This document shows positions 36,141-45,662 of a stretch of 64,000 bases of DNA, piece by piece; the stretch's first letter is position 1, and the number at the start of each line of letters is the position of its first letter. Position numbers and translations under genes: made by a program. Location of the stretch: contig NZ_CANMNK010000001.1 of NCBI RefSeq assembly GCF_947499265.1, forward strand, positions 519,001 through 583,000, written 5' to 3'. The stretch is from an uncultured Roseobacter sp. Its GTDB lineage: Bacteria > Pseudomonadota > Alphaproteobacteria > Rhodobacterales > Rhodobacteraceae. Under the pieces are notes generated by a model. That model saw nothing but the letters and a program-made list of their open reading frames with translations. It was not told the DNA's origin and searched no databases.

Positions 36141-36363
36141 GGGTCGCTGCAACCTGTATTTCTCACGTTTCTTTCGCATGCAAGTCAGCTAATCAAATCC
36201 GGTACTCCTGTTATTCTAAGACTAACGGCCTGCACCTGCGGGGGTTTTTACCGGCATGATTTTTCCGCGTGCATTCGCGTGACGCACAGCGCCCCAACCC
36301 CTCACCGGGAACCCTCCAACGCTGCAAGACCGATCTGAAGAAATGCACGATTCAGAAACGCGC

Positions 36364-36392
36364 TTGCCAAATTTAGAACGATCCAGTAGTTA
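36364..36392 (+). promoter_or_regulatory. Putative promoter of the catabolic island
   Basis: TTGCCA (36364-36369), a 17-bp spacer and TAGTTA (36387-36392). Operator 1 occupies the spacer and operator 2 would cover the transcription start. The -10 box is a moderate match. Confidence 0.5.
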
Positions 36393-36408
36393 TTTGGAAC
36401 GATCCAAA
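36372..36408. promoter_or_regulatory. Tandem LacI-type operators controlling the catabolic island
   Basis: Two 16-bp sites share GAACGATCCA: TTTAGAACGATCCAGT (36372-36387) and TTTGGAACGATCCAAA (36393-36408). The second is a near-perfect inverted repeat with the central CG typical of LacI-family operators. Their centres are 21 bp apart, two helical turns, and they overlap the putative promoter. The LacI gene at 51004 closes the same gene cluster and is the obvious candidate regulator. Confidence 0.65.
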
Positions 36409-36423
36409 ATAGGAACGCGAATC

Positions 36424-37428
36424 GTGAACTGGATATTTGTCGGCGCCAGCACAATTGCTGCGCAATACATGATTGGCGCCGTCAGAGCGCAAGCTGGTCA
36501 GGACGTGGTCTGGGCTGTCAGCGGATCTCCGGATCGGGTGGCAGGCTGGGCGGAACGCCACGTAATCCCAAACGCGACAACAGATCTGGCGGAAGCATTG
36601 GCAGATCATGACGCTTCGGCCGTCTATATTTCCTCAACCAACGAAAAGCACTTCGCACAGGCGATGGCAGCGATCTCATCCGGTAAACATGTGCTGTGTG
36701 AAAAGCCGCTGGCTCTGAATCAGGCAGATGCGCTCGAAATGGTTGCCGCAGCGCGAGACGCCGGGGTGATCTTTGGCACCAACCACCATCTTCGGTGTTC
36801 GGGGACACATCGCGCAATACGCGACCTGATTGCCTCCGGCAGGATCGGCAAGGTTCTATCGCTGCGCGTTCATCACGCGGTGCATTTGCCGCCCAACCTG
36901 CAGGGGTGGCGGATCAATGACGCCGCCGCAGGAGGTGGTGTGATCCCGGATATCACGGTGCACAACGCCGATGTGGCGCGGTTCCTGCTGGGCGAAGACC
37001 CGAAATGCGTTGTCGCGCAGATGGCGTCTTCGGGCATGGGCGAGGGCGTCGAGGATTCCGCGATGTCTGTCTGGGCGATGCCGTCAGGCGCCATGGTGAT
37101 GTCGCATGAAAGCTTCACGCATAGATTTGCGGGCAACGGGCTGGAAGTGCATGGAGAGACCGGCTCCATCTTCGCGCAAAGCGTGATGACGCAGGAGCCG
37201 GTTGGATCGGTTGAGTTGGTCACGGAGGACGGTCGTGAAACTATCTCCTGTTCTCCGCATTCGCTCTACGCGCAGGGGGTAAGCGATTTCACCAAGGCCA
37301 CATTGGGGGAGGGCCGTCCGGCGGCGGATGGGATCGATGGAGTCAAGTCGCTCACCGTCGCGTTGGCCGTTCGCGAGGCCGCGCGCACCGGCAAACGGAT
37401 GGATGTCGACTATGAGGGCGTGTCGTGA
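36424..37428 (+). CDS. Gfo/Idh/MocA family oxidoreductase
   Basis: 334 aa from the GTG at 36424 (MNWIFVGASTIA), chosen for the AGGAA site 8 nt before it and because the Rossmann strand begins there; a frame open upstream would run through the operators. NAD(P)-binding motif FVGASTIAAQYM, the family EKP motif in LCEKPLAL, and a DITVHNADVARFLLG segment typical of the catalytic helix. Members oxidise or reduce sugar-type hydroxyls. First gene of the 36424-52002 island; it overlaps the CoA-transferase start (GTGA). Confidence 0.9.
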   Translation: MNWIFVGASTIAAQYMIGAVRAQAGQDVVWAVSGSPDRVAGWAERHVIPNATTDLAEALADHDASAVYISSTNEKHFAQAMAAISSGKHVLCEKPLALNQADALEMVAAARDAGVIFGTNHHLRCSGTHRAIRDLIASGRIGKVLSLRVHHAVHLPPNLQGWRINDAAAGGGVIPDITVHNADVARFLLGEDPKCVVAQMASSGMGEGVEDSAMSVWAMPSGAMVMSHESFTHRFAGNGLEVHGETGSIFAQSVMTQEPVGSVELVTEDGRETISCSPHSLYAQGVSDFTKATLGEGRPAADGIDGVKSLTVALAVREAARTGKRMDVDYEGVS

Positions 37429-38996
37429 GCAAACTTGTCTCCGCAGCCGAGGCCGTAGCCCGTATTCCGGACAATGCCGTTGTCACCGTCTCGTCGTCGT
37501 CATCGCTGGGCTGCCCTGATCTTGTGCTCAAAGCCATCGGCGCGCGCTTCGATGCCGAGGCGCATCCGCGCAACATCACCTCCCTGCACCCGATCGCGGC
37601 GGGTGACATGTATGGCGTCAAGGGCATGGACTATCTGGCCAAGGATGGGCTGCTGACACGGGTGCTGGCCGGGTCCTACCCCTCGGGACCCTCCAGCCTT
37701 GAGATGCCCGAGATTTGGAAAATGATCGTGGAGGACCGCGTGGCGGCATACAACGTGCCGTCGGGCATCATGTTCGACATGCACCGCGAAGCGGCCGCGC
37801 GCCGTCCCGGGGTCCTGACGCAGATCGGTCTGGAAACCTTCGTGGATCCGGTGCGGCAGGGCTGTGCGATGAACGAAAGCGGCGCGGCAGAGCCTATCGT
37901 TTCGCGGGTCGAATTCGCGGGTGACACCTGGTTGCACTTCCCGAATGTCGTGCCGAACGTCTGTATCCTGCGGGCCACGACCGCCGACGCGCGCGGAAAC
38001 CTCACCTATGAGCACGAGGGCGCTTATCTGGGCGGGCTGGAGCAGGCGATCTGTGTGCGCAATCACGGTGGTCTGGTGATCGCACAGGTCGAACGGGCGA
38101 CGGCGGTGGGCAGCCTGCGCCCACATGATGTGCGGGTGCCGGGGCATCTGGTCGATGTGGTGGTGCTTGATCCGGATCAGAAGCAAACTTGCGAAACGCC
38201 CTATGATCCTGCGATTTCGGGCCAGATCATGCGGCCCTGGGACAGCTTCGCCCATGCTGAGCATGGCGTCGAAAAGATCATTGCCCGGCGCGCCGCACAG
38301 GAGCTGCGCTCTGGCATGACGGCCAATCTCGGCTTTGGGATCAGCGCGATGGTGCCGCGTATCCTGCTGGAGGAGGGCCACCCCAACGCGGTCACCTGGG
38401 CCATCGAACAGGGGGCTGTCGGCGGCGTGCCCCTGACCGGGTTTGCCTTTGGCTGTGCCTCGAACGCGGATGCTTTTGTGCCCTCACCCCAGCAGTTCAT
38501 CTACTTTCAGGGTGGCGGATTTGACGTGTCCTTTCTATCCTTCCTTGAGGTTGATCTGCAGGGCAATGTGAACGTCTCGAAATTGGGGAAAAAGCCTTAT
38601 CTTACTGCGGGTTGCGGTGGCTTTGTGGACATCACCGCGCGGGCAAAGAAAATCGTGTTTTCGGGCTGGTTTGAGGCCGGGGCGGAGATCGATTTGAGCG
38701 AGAACGGCATCAAAGTCACCAAGCCCGGGCGGTTCACTAAAATGGTCGATGAGGTGGAGCATGTCACTTTTTCTGGCGACCGTGCGCGGGCCTTGGGGCA
38801 GGATGTACTTTACGTCACCGAGCGCTGCGTGATCAGGCTGGCGGAGGAGGGGCTCATCGCGACTGAGATCATGCCGGGCATTGATGCACAGCGGCATATC
38901 GTTGCGGCGTCCTCGGGTCGTGTGCAGGTTGCGGAGAATGCCAAAGCGATGCCCAAATCGCTGCTTGGCGCGCACCCTATGGGGATGACGCTATGA
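37425..38996 (+). CDS. Acyl-CoA:acetate/3-ketoacid CoA-transferase (class I)
   Basis: 523 aa: alpha and beta halves are fused in one chain, as in YdiF/SCOT-type enzymes. The N-terminal half starts MSKLVSAAEAVARIP with VSSSSSLGCPDLVL, and the C-terminal half has the catalytic glutamate in WAIEQGAVGGVP. It moves CoA between short acyl groups. In this cluster it most likely activates an acid made by the aldehyde dehydrogenase. It overlaps the crotonase start by ATGA. Substrate unknown. Confidence 0.9.
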   Translation: MSKLVSAAEAVARIPDNAVVTVSSSSSLGCPDLVLKAIGARFDAEAHPRNITSLHPIAAGDMYGVKGMDYLAKDGLLTRVLAGSYPSGPSSLEMPEIWKMIVEDRVAAYNVPSGIMFDMHREAAARRPGVLTQIGLETFVDPVRQGCAMNESGAAEPIVSRVEFAGDTWLHFPNVVPNVCILRATTADARGNLTYEHEGAYLGGLEQAICVRNHGGLVIAQVERATAVGSLRPHDVRVPGHLVDVVVLDPDQKQTCETPYDPAISGQIMRPWDSFAHAEHGVEKIIARRAAQELRSGMTANLGFGISAMVPRILLEEGHPNAVTWAIEQGAVGGVPLTGFAFGCASNADAFVPSPQQFIYFQGGGFDVSFLSFLEVDLQGNVNVSKLGKKPYLTAGCGGFVDITARAKKIVFSGWFEAGAEIDLSENGIKVTKPGRFTKMVDEVEHVTFSGDRARALGQDVLYVTERCVIRLAEEGLIATEIMPGIDAQRHIVAASSGRVQVAENAKAMPKSLLGAHPMGMTL

Positions 38997-39760
38997 GCGA
39001 CGTCCAGCTCCATATCGACGGTGATGTTGCCGTGCTCACCCTGCAAAACCCCGATAAGCTGAACGCGCTGACAACGCAGATGCTGGAGGCTCTGGATGCG
39101 CATCTGACACAGATTGAACGGGATACTACGCTGCGCTGTGTTATTCTGACGGGAACCGGTCGCCGCGCTTTCTGCTGTGGTGCGGATATCGCCGCTTGGG
39201 GCCATCTGAGCCCGAGCGCGTTTGCCCGTCATTGGGTCCGCGACGGGCACCGTATTTTTGATCGTTTGGCGCGCCTTTCCATGCCGACGATTGCCGCGCT
39301 GAATGGTCATGCCTTTGGCGGTGGCCTGGAACTCGCGAGCGCCTGCGATATCCGCGTGATGGTGCCAGGTGCGACGCTTGCACTACCCGAAGCGCGCGTT
39401 GGGATCGTACAAGGCTGGTCCGGCACGCAGCGTGTTTTGCGCCTCTTCCCGGAACCTGTGGTCAAGGAGATGGCGCTTTTCGGGCGGCGTATCCCGGCGG
39501 AGCGCGCGGTGGCGCTTGGGTATGTGGCCGAAATCGCCGACGATGCGCTGGCTGCTGCACAAGAGATTGCAGTCTCCCTTGGCGCGCTGTCACCCCGCGC
39601 CGTGGAGGTGTCGAAATATATGCTGCACGCCGCGACGGGCGAGGACCGCGCCGCCATGGTCGAAGCCTTGGGCAGCGCCGCCATTGCCGCCAGCGATGAT
39701 CGTGTTGAAGGCGTAACCGCCTTTCTCGACAAACGCCCCCCGAAGTTTTCAGGACAGTGA
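38993..39760 (+). CDS. Enoyl-CoA hydratase/isomerase family protein
   Basis: 255 aa, usual crotonase length. The oxyanion-hole motif CGADIAAWG and both catalytic glutamates (GGGLELA and LPEARVG) are present, so hydratase activity is plausible. It is coupled to the CoA-transferase before it, and the aldehyde dehydrogenase begins 4 bp after it. I infer hydration or dehydration of a CoA ester made by the CoA-transferase. Other crotonase activities (isomerase, hydrolase) remain possible. Confidence 0.9.
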   Translation: MSDVQLHIDGDVAVLTLQNPDKLNALTTQMLEALDAHLTQIERDTTLRCVILTGTGRRAFCCGADIAAWGHLSPSAFARHWVRDGHRIFDRLARLSMPTIAALNGHAFGGGLELASACDIRVMVPGATLALPEARVGIVQGWSGTQRVLRLFPEPVVKEMALFGRRIPAERAVALGYVAEIADDALAAAQEIAVSLGALSPRAVEVSKYMLHAATGEDRAAMVEALGSAAIAASDDRVEGVTAFLDKRPPKFSGQ

Positions 39761-39764
39761 AATC

Positions 39765-41300
39765 ATGAAAGACCTCACCATCCTTCCCGCCATCGCCGCC
39801 GAGCTGCCCAAAATATTTGAGGGCCGTCACCTGATTGATGGCGTCTGGTCTGCCAGCGCAGATGCGCAGGTGTTTGAGCGGGTGTCGCCCTCGCATGGTG
39901 TGGTGGTCAGCCGATCTGCAAAGGGTGGCGTCGCGGAATGCGAGGCGGCGATCACCGCGGCGCGCAACGCTTTCGATGCCGGGCGCTGGAGCCGCCTATC
40001 CGGCAAGGACCGCGCGACTGTGCTGCTGCGGGTTGCGGCGCTTATCGAAGCCAATGTGGACCGCATCGCGGTTCAGGAAACGCTGGAAAGCGGCAAGCCG
40101 ATCACGCAGTCGCGCGGCGAGGTGTCCGGTGCCGCAGATCTCTGGCGCTATGCCGCATCGCTTGCCCGCACGATGCATGGCGACAGCCACAACTCGTTGG
40201 GCGATGACATGCTGGGTATGGTTCTGAAGGAACCGATTGGCGTGGTGTCGATCATCACCCCTTGGAACTTCCCGTTCTGGATTCTGAGCCAGAAACTGCC
40301 CTTTGCCCTGGCTGCTGGCTGTACGGTGGTTGTGAAACCGTCCGAGGTCACGCCTTCCTCCACCGTGATGATGGGCGAGCTGTTGGTCGAGGCTGGCCTG
40401 CCAGCGGGCGTTTGTAACATCGTTCTGGGCTTCGGCGCGCCGGTCGGCAGCCTGATGTCCACCCACGAAGACGTGGATATGGTAACCTTCACCGGCTCCA
40501 CGGCTGTGGGCAAGAGGATCACGCAAGCGGCGTCCGGCACGTTGAAAAAGGTGGCACTTGAGCTGGGTGGCAAGAATGCGCAGGTGATCTTTCCCGATGC
40601 CGATCTTGAGGATGCCGCCGATGCCGTGGTTTTTGGCGCCTATTTCAACGTTGGCCAATGCTGCAACGCGTCGAGCCGGATCATCGTCCACGAAGATATC
40701 GCATCTTCATTTGTGGAATGGGTCGTTGCCCTGTCGCGCGCTGTGTCATTCGGCGATCCGCTTGATCCCGAAACACAGGTTGGCGCGATTGTAACGCCGG
40801 ACCACAACGACAAGATCGACGGGTATGTAAAAGACGCCATCGCTGCGGGCGCCAGGGTGGAGTTGGGCGGTCATACGTTCGATGTCCCCGGCTTGGGCGA
40901 TCAGTTTTACCAACCAACCATCCTCAGCAACGTCTCTCCGGATATGCCGATTGCGCGCGCCGAGGTTTTTGGCCCGGTGCTGACGGTTTTGACTTTCAGG
41001 ACGCTCGATGAGGCCATCGCTTTGACCAATGACACATCCTATGGGCTGTCTGCCGGGGTGTGGAGCGAGAACGTTCATACCTGTCTCGAGTTTGCACGGC
41101 GCGCCGAGGCGGGTACAGTTTGGACAAACACCTGGATGGACGGTTATCCGGAACTGGCCTTTGGCGGGATGAAGCAATCCGGTCAGGGTCGGGAAATCGG
41201 GCGCTACGGATTTGACGAATTCCTTGAGGTGAAATCGGTTGTGATGCGTGTGGGACGCACGCGCGCGCCTTGGGTGAAGACACGTGAAAAAAGCGTGTGA
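39765..41300 (+). CDS. Aldehyde dehydrogenase family protein
   Basis: 511 aa. It shows the NAD site [19 protein letters not shown], the general base Glu in LELGGKN and the nucleophile Cys in GQCCNASSR. The C-terminal [12 protein letters not shown] and [14 protein letters not shown] are typical of betaine-aldehyde-type ALDHs. It oxidises an aldehyde to an acid with NAD(P)+. Its partners here are two GMC oxidases that could make the aldehyde. The stop overlaps an open frame leading into the binding-protein gene. Confidence 0.93.
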   Translation: MKDLTILPAIAAELPKIFEGRHLIDGVWSASADAQVFERVSPSHGVVVSRSAKGGVAECEAAITAARNAFDAGRWSRLSGKDRATVLLRVAALIEANVDRIAVQETLESGKPITQSRGEVSGAADLWRYAASLARTMHGDSHNSLGDDMLGMVLKEPIGVVSIITPWNFPFWILSQKLPFALAAGCTVVVKPSEVTPSSTVMMGELLVEAGLPAGVCNIVLGFGAPVGSLMSTHEDVDMVTFTGSTAVGKRITQAASGTLKKVALELGGKNAQVIFPDADLEDAADAVVFGAYFNVGQCCNASSRIIVHEDIASSFVEWVVALSRAVSFGDPLDPETQVGAIVTPDHNDKIDGYVKDAIAAGARVELGGHTFDVPGLGDQFYQPTILSNVSPDMPIARAEVFGPVLTVLTFRTLDEAIALTNDTSYGLSAGVWSENVHTCLEFARRAEAGTVWTNTWMDGYPELAFGGMKQSGQGREIGRYGFDEFLEVKSVVMRVGRTRAPWVKTREKSV

Positions 41301-41332
41301 AGACAATGTTACGCGATAAGGGAGGATACCAA

Positions 41333-42583
41333 ATGCGTGTACTATTGAAAACGAAGGCTGCTGTTGTGGCGGTGTTGATGGCATCTACCACCATGGGGGC
41401 GGCGGAGGATGTAGAAGTCCTGCACTGGTGGACATCGGGCGGTGAAGCTGCGGCCCTGAACGTGCTGAAACAGGACCTTGAAGGTCAGGGCATTGGCTGG
41501 ACCGATATGCCGGTCGCGGGGGGCGGCGGCGAGCAGGCGATGACCGTGCTGCGTGCGCGGGTGACTGCGGGCAATGCGCCGACCGCCGTGCAAGGACTGG
41601 GATTTGATATTCTGGACTGGGGCAATCAGGGATCGCTGGCAAACCTCAATGACGTCGCCGCCAAAGAAGGCTGGGACGATGTGGTGCCGGATGCGCTCAA
41701 GTCCTTTGCGAAAGTGGACGGCAAATGGGTTTCCGCGCCCGTGAACGTGCATTCGACCAACTGGGTCTGGGCCAACAAGGCGGTGCTGGATGCCAATGGC
41801 ATTGCCGTGCCGACCTCATGGGAGGAGTTCACCGCCGCGCTGGAAACGCTGAAGGCTGCGGGTGTCACACCCATTGCCCACGGTGGCCAGGCCTGGCAGG
41901 ACGCGACCGTCTTTGACGCGGTTGCCATGTCTGTGCTGGGGCCGGATGGGTACAAGGCTGCCTTCATCGACCTCGATGAAGAGACGCTTGGTTCGGACGG
42001 CATGAAAGAAGCCTTCGACCGCATGGCGGTGATCCGTGCGAATGTTGATGACAATTTCTCGGGCCGGGATTGGAACCTTGCCACGGCGATGGTGATCAAC
42101 GGCGAAGCGGGCTTCCAGATGATGGGGGACTGGGCCAAGGGGGAATTCCTGAATGCCGATAAGGTCCCGGGCGAGGATTTCCTCTGCTTCCGCTTCCCCG
42201 GCACCGCGGATCAGGTCACGTTCAACGCCGACCAGTTCATGATGTTCGACCAGGGTGGCGCGGTATCTGCGGAACAGGCCGCGCTGGCCTCCGCGATCCT
42301 GTCGCCATCCTTCCAGTCGGCATTCAATGTCGTCAAAGGGTCGGTGCCCGCGCGCACAGATGTCAGTGACGCGGATTTTGATGCCTGCGGCAAACAGGGC
42401 ATGAAGGACCTTGCCGCAGCAGCAGCCTCGGGCAACCTTTTCGGGTCGATGGCCCATGGTCATGCGGCGCCCGCCTCGGTGAAGAACGCGATCTATGACG
42501 TGGTCACAGCGCATTTCAACGGCGAATACGACAGCGAAACCGCTGTCGAAGAGCTGGTGGATGCGGTTTCGATCGCCAAGTGA
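41333..42583 (+). CDS. Carbohydrate ABC transporter substrate-binding protein (hexose type)
   Basis: 416 aa from the ATG at 41333 with a perfect GGGAGG site; an in-frame upstream start at 41297 lacks one. The signal peptide runs to about residue 23 (STTMGAAED). The mature start [12 protein letters not shown] and [17 protein letters not shown] resemble the glucose/mannose-binding GtsA/GltB-type proteins of family 1. It captures the substrate in the periplasm for the two permeases and ATPase that follow. The real ligand may be a hexose or hexose derivative. A stem-loop follows the stop. Confidence 0.93.
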   Translation: MRVLLKTKAAVVAVLMASTTMGAAEDVEVLHWWTSGGEAAALNVLKQDLEGQGIGWTDMPVAGGGGEQAMTVLRARVTAGNAPTAVQGLGFDILDWGNQGSLANLNDVAAKEGWDDVVPDALKSFAKVDGKWVSAPVNVHSTNWVWANKAVLDANGIAVPTSWEEFTAALETLKAAGVTPIAHGGQAWQDATVFDAVAMSVLGPDGYKAAFIDLDEETLGSDGMKEAFDRMAVIRANVDDNFSGRDWNLATAMVINGEAGFQMMGDWAKGEFLNADKVPGEDFLCFRFPGTADQVTFNADQFMMFDQGGAVSAEQAALASAILSPSFQSAFNVVKGSVPARTDVSDADFDACGKQGMKDLAAAAASGNLFGSMAHGHAAPASVKNAIYDVVTAHFNGEYDSETAVEELVDAVSIAK

Positions 42584-42589
42584 TCCTCC

Positions 42590-42620
42590 CGGTGGGGTGG
42601 CGCAATCTGTTGCCCCACCG
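42590..42620 (+). promoter_or_regulatory. Intercistronic stem-loop between binding protein and permease
   Basis: An 8-bp perfect stem (CGGTGGGG at 42590-42597 with CCCCACCG at 42613-42620) encloses 15 nt that can extend the helix. It lies 6 nt after the binding-protein stop with no T tract, so it looks like an mRNA-stabilising or partial attenuation element rather than a full terminator. Confidence 0.6.
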
Positions 42621-42671
42621 CCTTGCGCGCCCGCCGCGTAAAACAATCCCGTCTCACAAGGAGGGCGCGTG

Positions 42672-43565
42672 ATGGCTCATACAGCCGACGCGGATTTCAA
42701 GACACGCCTGCAGAATTGGATTCCCAAGCTGGTGTTGTCGCCATCGATTGCGATGATGCTGGTCTTTGTCTACGGCTTCATCCTGTTTTCGGTCTACCTG
42801 TCCTTCACCGACAGCCGCCTGCTGCCGAGCTACGGCTGGGTGGGCCTTGAGAATTATTCCAAGCTCTGGCGTCTCAGCCATTGGGAAGTCTCGCTCAAGA
42901 ACATGGGCATTTTTGCGGGTCTCTACATCGTGATCTGCACCAGCATTGGCCTCGGTCTGGCGATCTTCCTTGATCAGAAAATCCGCGGCGAAGGCCTGCT
43001 GCGCCCCATCTATCTCTATCCCATGGCGCTCAGCTTCATCGTGACCGGAACCGCGTGGAAATGGTTTCTGGATCCGGGCATCGGCCTTGAAAACGTCATG
43101 CACACCTGGGGTTGGGAGAGCTTCGAATTCAACTGGATCAAGGACCGGAATTTCGCCATCTACACCGTGGTGTTGGCCGCCGTCTGGCAGACCAGCGGCT
43201 TCGTCATGGCGATGTTTTTGGCGGGCTTGCGCGGCATCGACAATGAAATCCTCAAAGCCGCACAGATGGACGGGGCCAGCAACTGGAACCTCTACCGGCG
43301 GATCATCATCCCGCAACTGCGCCCCGCCTTCCTGTCAGCTTTTGTGATCCTGTCGCATCTGGCAATCAAGACCTTCGATCTGGTGATCGCGCTGACGGGC
43401 GGCGGGCCGGGGCGGGCCACGGAATTGCCTGCGACCTTCATGTATTCCTATACCTTCACGCGAAACCAGATGGGGATCGGCGCGGCCTCTGCCACGATCA
43501 TGCTGATGACCATCGCCGCCATCATGATCCCCTACCTCTATTCCGAACTGCGGGAGAAGCGCTGA
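42672..43565 (+). CDS. Sugar ABC transporter permease (first subunit)
   Basis: 297 aa from the ATG at 42672, preceded by AGGAGG; a GTG one codon earlier is less likely. Six hydrophobic segments, and the EAA-type loop EILKAAQMDGASNWNLYRRIIIPQL for contact with the ATPase. The segment YLYPMALSFIVTGTAWKW is typical of GtsB-like hexose permeases. It forms the channel with the next gene, whose start overlaps its stop (TGATG). Confidence 0.94.
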   Translation: MAHTADADFKTRLQNWIPKLVLSPSIAMMLVFVYGFILFSVYLSFTDSRLLPSYGWVGLENYSKLWRLSHWEVSLKNMGIFAGLYIVICTSIGLGLAIFLDQKIRGEGLLRPIYLYPMALSFIVTGTAWKWFLDPGIGLENVMHTWGWESFEFNWIKDRNFAIYTVVLAAVWQTSGFVMAMFLAGLRGIDNEILKAAQMDGASNWNLYRRIIIPQLRPAFLSAFVILSHLAIKTFDLVIALTGGGPGRATELPATFMYSYTFTRNQMGIGAASATIMLMTIAAIMIPYLYSELREKR

Positions 43566-44446
43566 TGTCTGTCGCCTCCCAGGATACCGCCATCCGCACC
43601 GGTCGGGTCACGCGCACGCTGATCTATGTGGTACTCATTCTCTTTGCGCTCTTCTACATGCTGCCGCTCTACGTGATGGTGGTGAATTCGGTGAAACCGC
43701 TCTCCGAGATCACCGGCGGCGGCATGATGAACCTGCCGCGCGAGTTTACGCTGGAGCCCTGGTTCAAGGCCTGGTCTTCCGCTCAGATCGGGGTCGAGCC
43801 CACCGGGCTGTCGCCCTATTTCTGGAACTCTATCAAGATGGTGGTGCCAGCGGTTGCAATCTCGACCGTGCTGGGCGCGCTCAATGGCTACGTGCTGACG
43901 AAATGGCGGTTCAAATACGATACCATCATTTTCGGCCTGATGCTCTTTGCCTGCTTCATCCCCTTTCAGATCGTGCTGATCCCGATGGCGCGCATGCTGG
44001 GCCTGATGGGTCTGGCTGGAACCACCTGGGGGCTGGCGCTGGTGCATGTGGTTTACGGCATCGGCTTCACAACACTCTATTTCCGCAACTACTACGCGGT
44101 TTTCCCGACAGAACTGATCCGCGCGGCGCAGATCGACGGGGCGGGGTTCTTCCAGATCTTCTGGCGCATCCTCTTGCCGTCCTCGGGACCGATCGCGGTA
44201 GTGTCGATCATCTGGCAATTCACCAACATCTGGAATGACTTCCTTTTTGGCGCCTCCTTTGCCGGGGCCGACAGTCAACCGATGACGGTGGCGCTCAACA
44301 ATCTGGTGCAGGCCTCGCACGGCGTAAAGGAATACAACGTTCATTTCGCCGGGGCGATCCTGGCCGCCATGCCAACGCTGCTCGTCTACATCGTGGCCGG
44401 ACGGTATTTCGTCCGCGGCCTGATGGCGGGTTCTGTGAAGGGGTGA
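43565..44446 (+). CDS. Sugar ABC transporter permease (second subunit)
   Basis: 293 aa with six hydrophobic segments and the EAA loop ELIRAAQIDGAGFFQIFWRILLP. It is the MalG/GtsC-type partner of the preceding permease. The start overlaps the previous stop. A 31-codon open frame and then the ATPase follow. Confidence 0.94.
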   Translation: MSVASQDTAIRTGRVTRTLIYVVLILFALFYMLPLYVMVVNSVKPLSEITGGGMMNLPREFTLEPWFKAWSSAQIGVEPTGLSPYFWNSIKMVVPAVAISTVLGALNGYVLTKWRFKYDTIIFGLMLFACFIPFQIVLIPMARMLGLMGLAGTTWGLALVHVVYGIGFTTLYFRNYYAVFPTELIRAAQIDGAGFFQIFWRILLPSSGPIAVVSIIWQFTNIWNDFLFGASFAGADSQPMTVALNNLVQASHGVKEYNVHFAGAILAAMPTLLVYIVAGRYFVRGLMAGSVKG

Positions 44447-44449
44447 GGG

Positions 44450-44545
44450 ATGGCTTTGCATCATAAGAAGACAGGCGCCAGTGGCGCGTTACAAGAGCCG
44501 AACACACGGGGCAATCGCGCCGCGCCGGGCAATCTGAAGGATTGA
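44450..44545 (+). CDS. Possible 31-aa small protein between permease and ATPase
   Basis: ATG at 44450, stop TGA at 44543-44545, preceded by AAGGGG. The peptide (MALHHKKTGASGALQEP then NTRGNRAAPGNLKD) is basic, hydrophilic and has no helix signal. It fills almost all of the 103-bp gap and may serve only to couple translation to the ATPase. Conservation would decide. Confidence 0.3.
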   Translation: MALHHKKTGASGALQEPNTRGNRAAPGNLKD

Positions 44546-44549
44546 GACG

Positions 44550-45662
44550 ATGGGTTTTCTCGACATCGACAATACGACAAAGGCCTATGGCAGTGTCGAA
44601 GTGCTGCACAACGTCGACATTTCCGTGCAGGAGGGCGAGTTTCTGGTGCTCGTCGGCCCTTCGGGCTGCGGCAAGTCCACGCTGCTGAACATGATCGCCG
44701 GGCTGGAGGAGATCACCAGTGGCGAAATCCGCATCAAGGATCAGATCATGAACGGGGTGCACCCGTCCAAGCGGAATATCGCGATGGTGTTCCAGAGCTA
44801 TGCGCTCTACCCGAACATGACCGTGGGCCAGAACATCACCTTCGGGCTGGAGATGCATGGCACGCCCAAACCGGAACGCGAAAAGGCGATGCATGAGGTC
44901 GCCAAGCTGCTGCAGATCGAACAATTGTTGGACCGTAAACCGGGGCAATTGTCGGGCGGCCAGCGGCAGCGCGTTGCCATGGGGCGGGCGCTGGTACGCA
45001 ACCCGGATGTCTTTCTCTTCGATGAACCCCTGTCCAACCTCGACGCCAAACTGCGCGTCGACATGCGCACCGAGATCAAGAAGCTGCACCAGAATCTGGG
45101 GACCACGATTGTCTATGTCACGCATGATCAGATCGAGGCGATGACGCTATCGACACGCATCGCGGTGATGAACGGCGGCTATGTGCAACAGCTGGGCACG
45201 CCGCAGGAGATCTACGACAGCCCGGCGAATATCTTTGTGGCGACCTTCATGGGCTCACCGGCGATGAACGTCATCCCGGCGACGGTGCGCATGCAAAACG
45301 GTGTGCCGCAGGCGGAGATTTCCCTGCATGATGACAGCAAGTCGCTCCTGCCCTTCAGTCAGGCCAATCTCGCCGCATGGAAGGGTAAGGACATCCTGTT
45401 GGGCATTCGTCCGGAAACCATCACGGACATTGATGGCGCAGACCGGAAATCATCAAATATTGCCCAGATGACCAATCGGATCGTGGTCACGGAACCTGCC
45501 GGCTCCGATACGTTTGTTTCAATGCAACTGGGTGGCAAGGACGTGATCGCGCGGATGCGGTCCGATGCTGAAGTGCGCGCGGGACAGGATTTTGAATTTG
45601 CCGTTAACATGGAAAAAGCTGTGGCCTTTGACCCACAGTCCGAAGACCGCATCGCGCCCTGA
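44550..45662 (+). CDS. Sugar ABC transporter ATP-binding protein (UgpC/MsmK type)
   Basis: 370 aa. Walker A GPSGCGKST, signature LSGGQRQRVAMGRAL, Walker B VFLFDEPLSNLDAKL and the switch His in YVTHDQIEAMTL are intact. The C-terminal ~130 residues form the TOBE-type regulatory domain seen in MalK/UgpC (LGIRPETI). It powers the two permeases upstream. Its stop overlaps the start of the first GMC gene (TGATG). Confidence 0.96.
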   Translation: MGFLDIDNTTKAYGSVEVLHNVDISVQEGEFLVLVGPSGCGKSTLLNMIAGLEEITSGEIRIKDQIMNGVHPSKRNIAMVFQSYALYPNMTVGQNITFGLEMHGTPKPEREKAMHEVAKLLQIEQLLDRKPGQLSGGQRQRVAMGRALVRNPDVFLFDEPLSNLDAKLRVDMRTEIKKLHQNLGTTIVYVTHDQIEAMTLSTRIAVMNGGYVQQLGTPQEIYDSPANIFVATFMGSPAMNVIPATVRMQNGVPQAEISLHDDSKSLLPFSQANLAAWKGKDILLGIRPETITDIDGADRKSSNIAQMTNRIVVTEPAGSDTFVSMQLGGKDVIARMRSDAEVRAGQDFEFAVNMEKAVAFDPQSEDRIAP

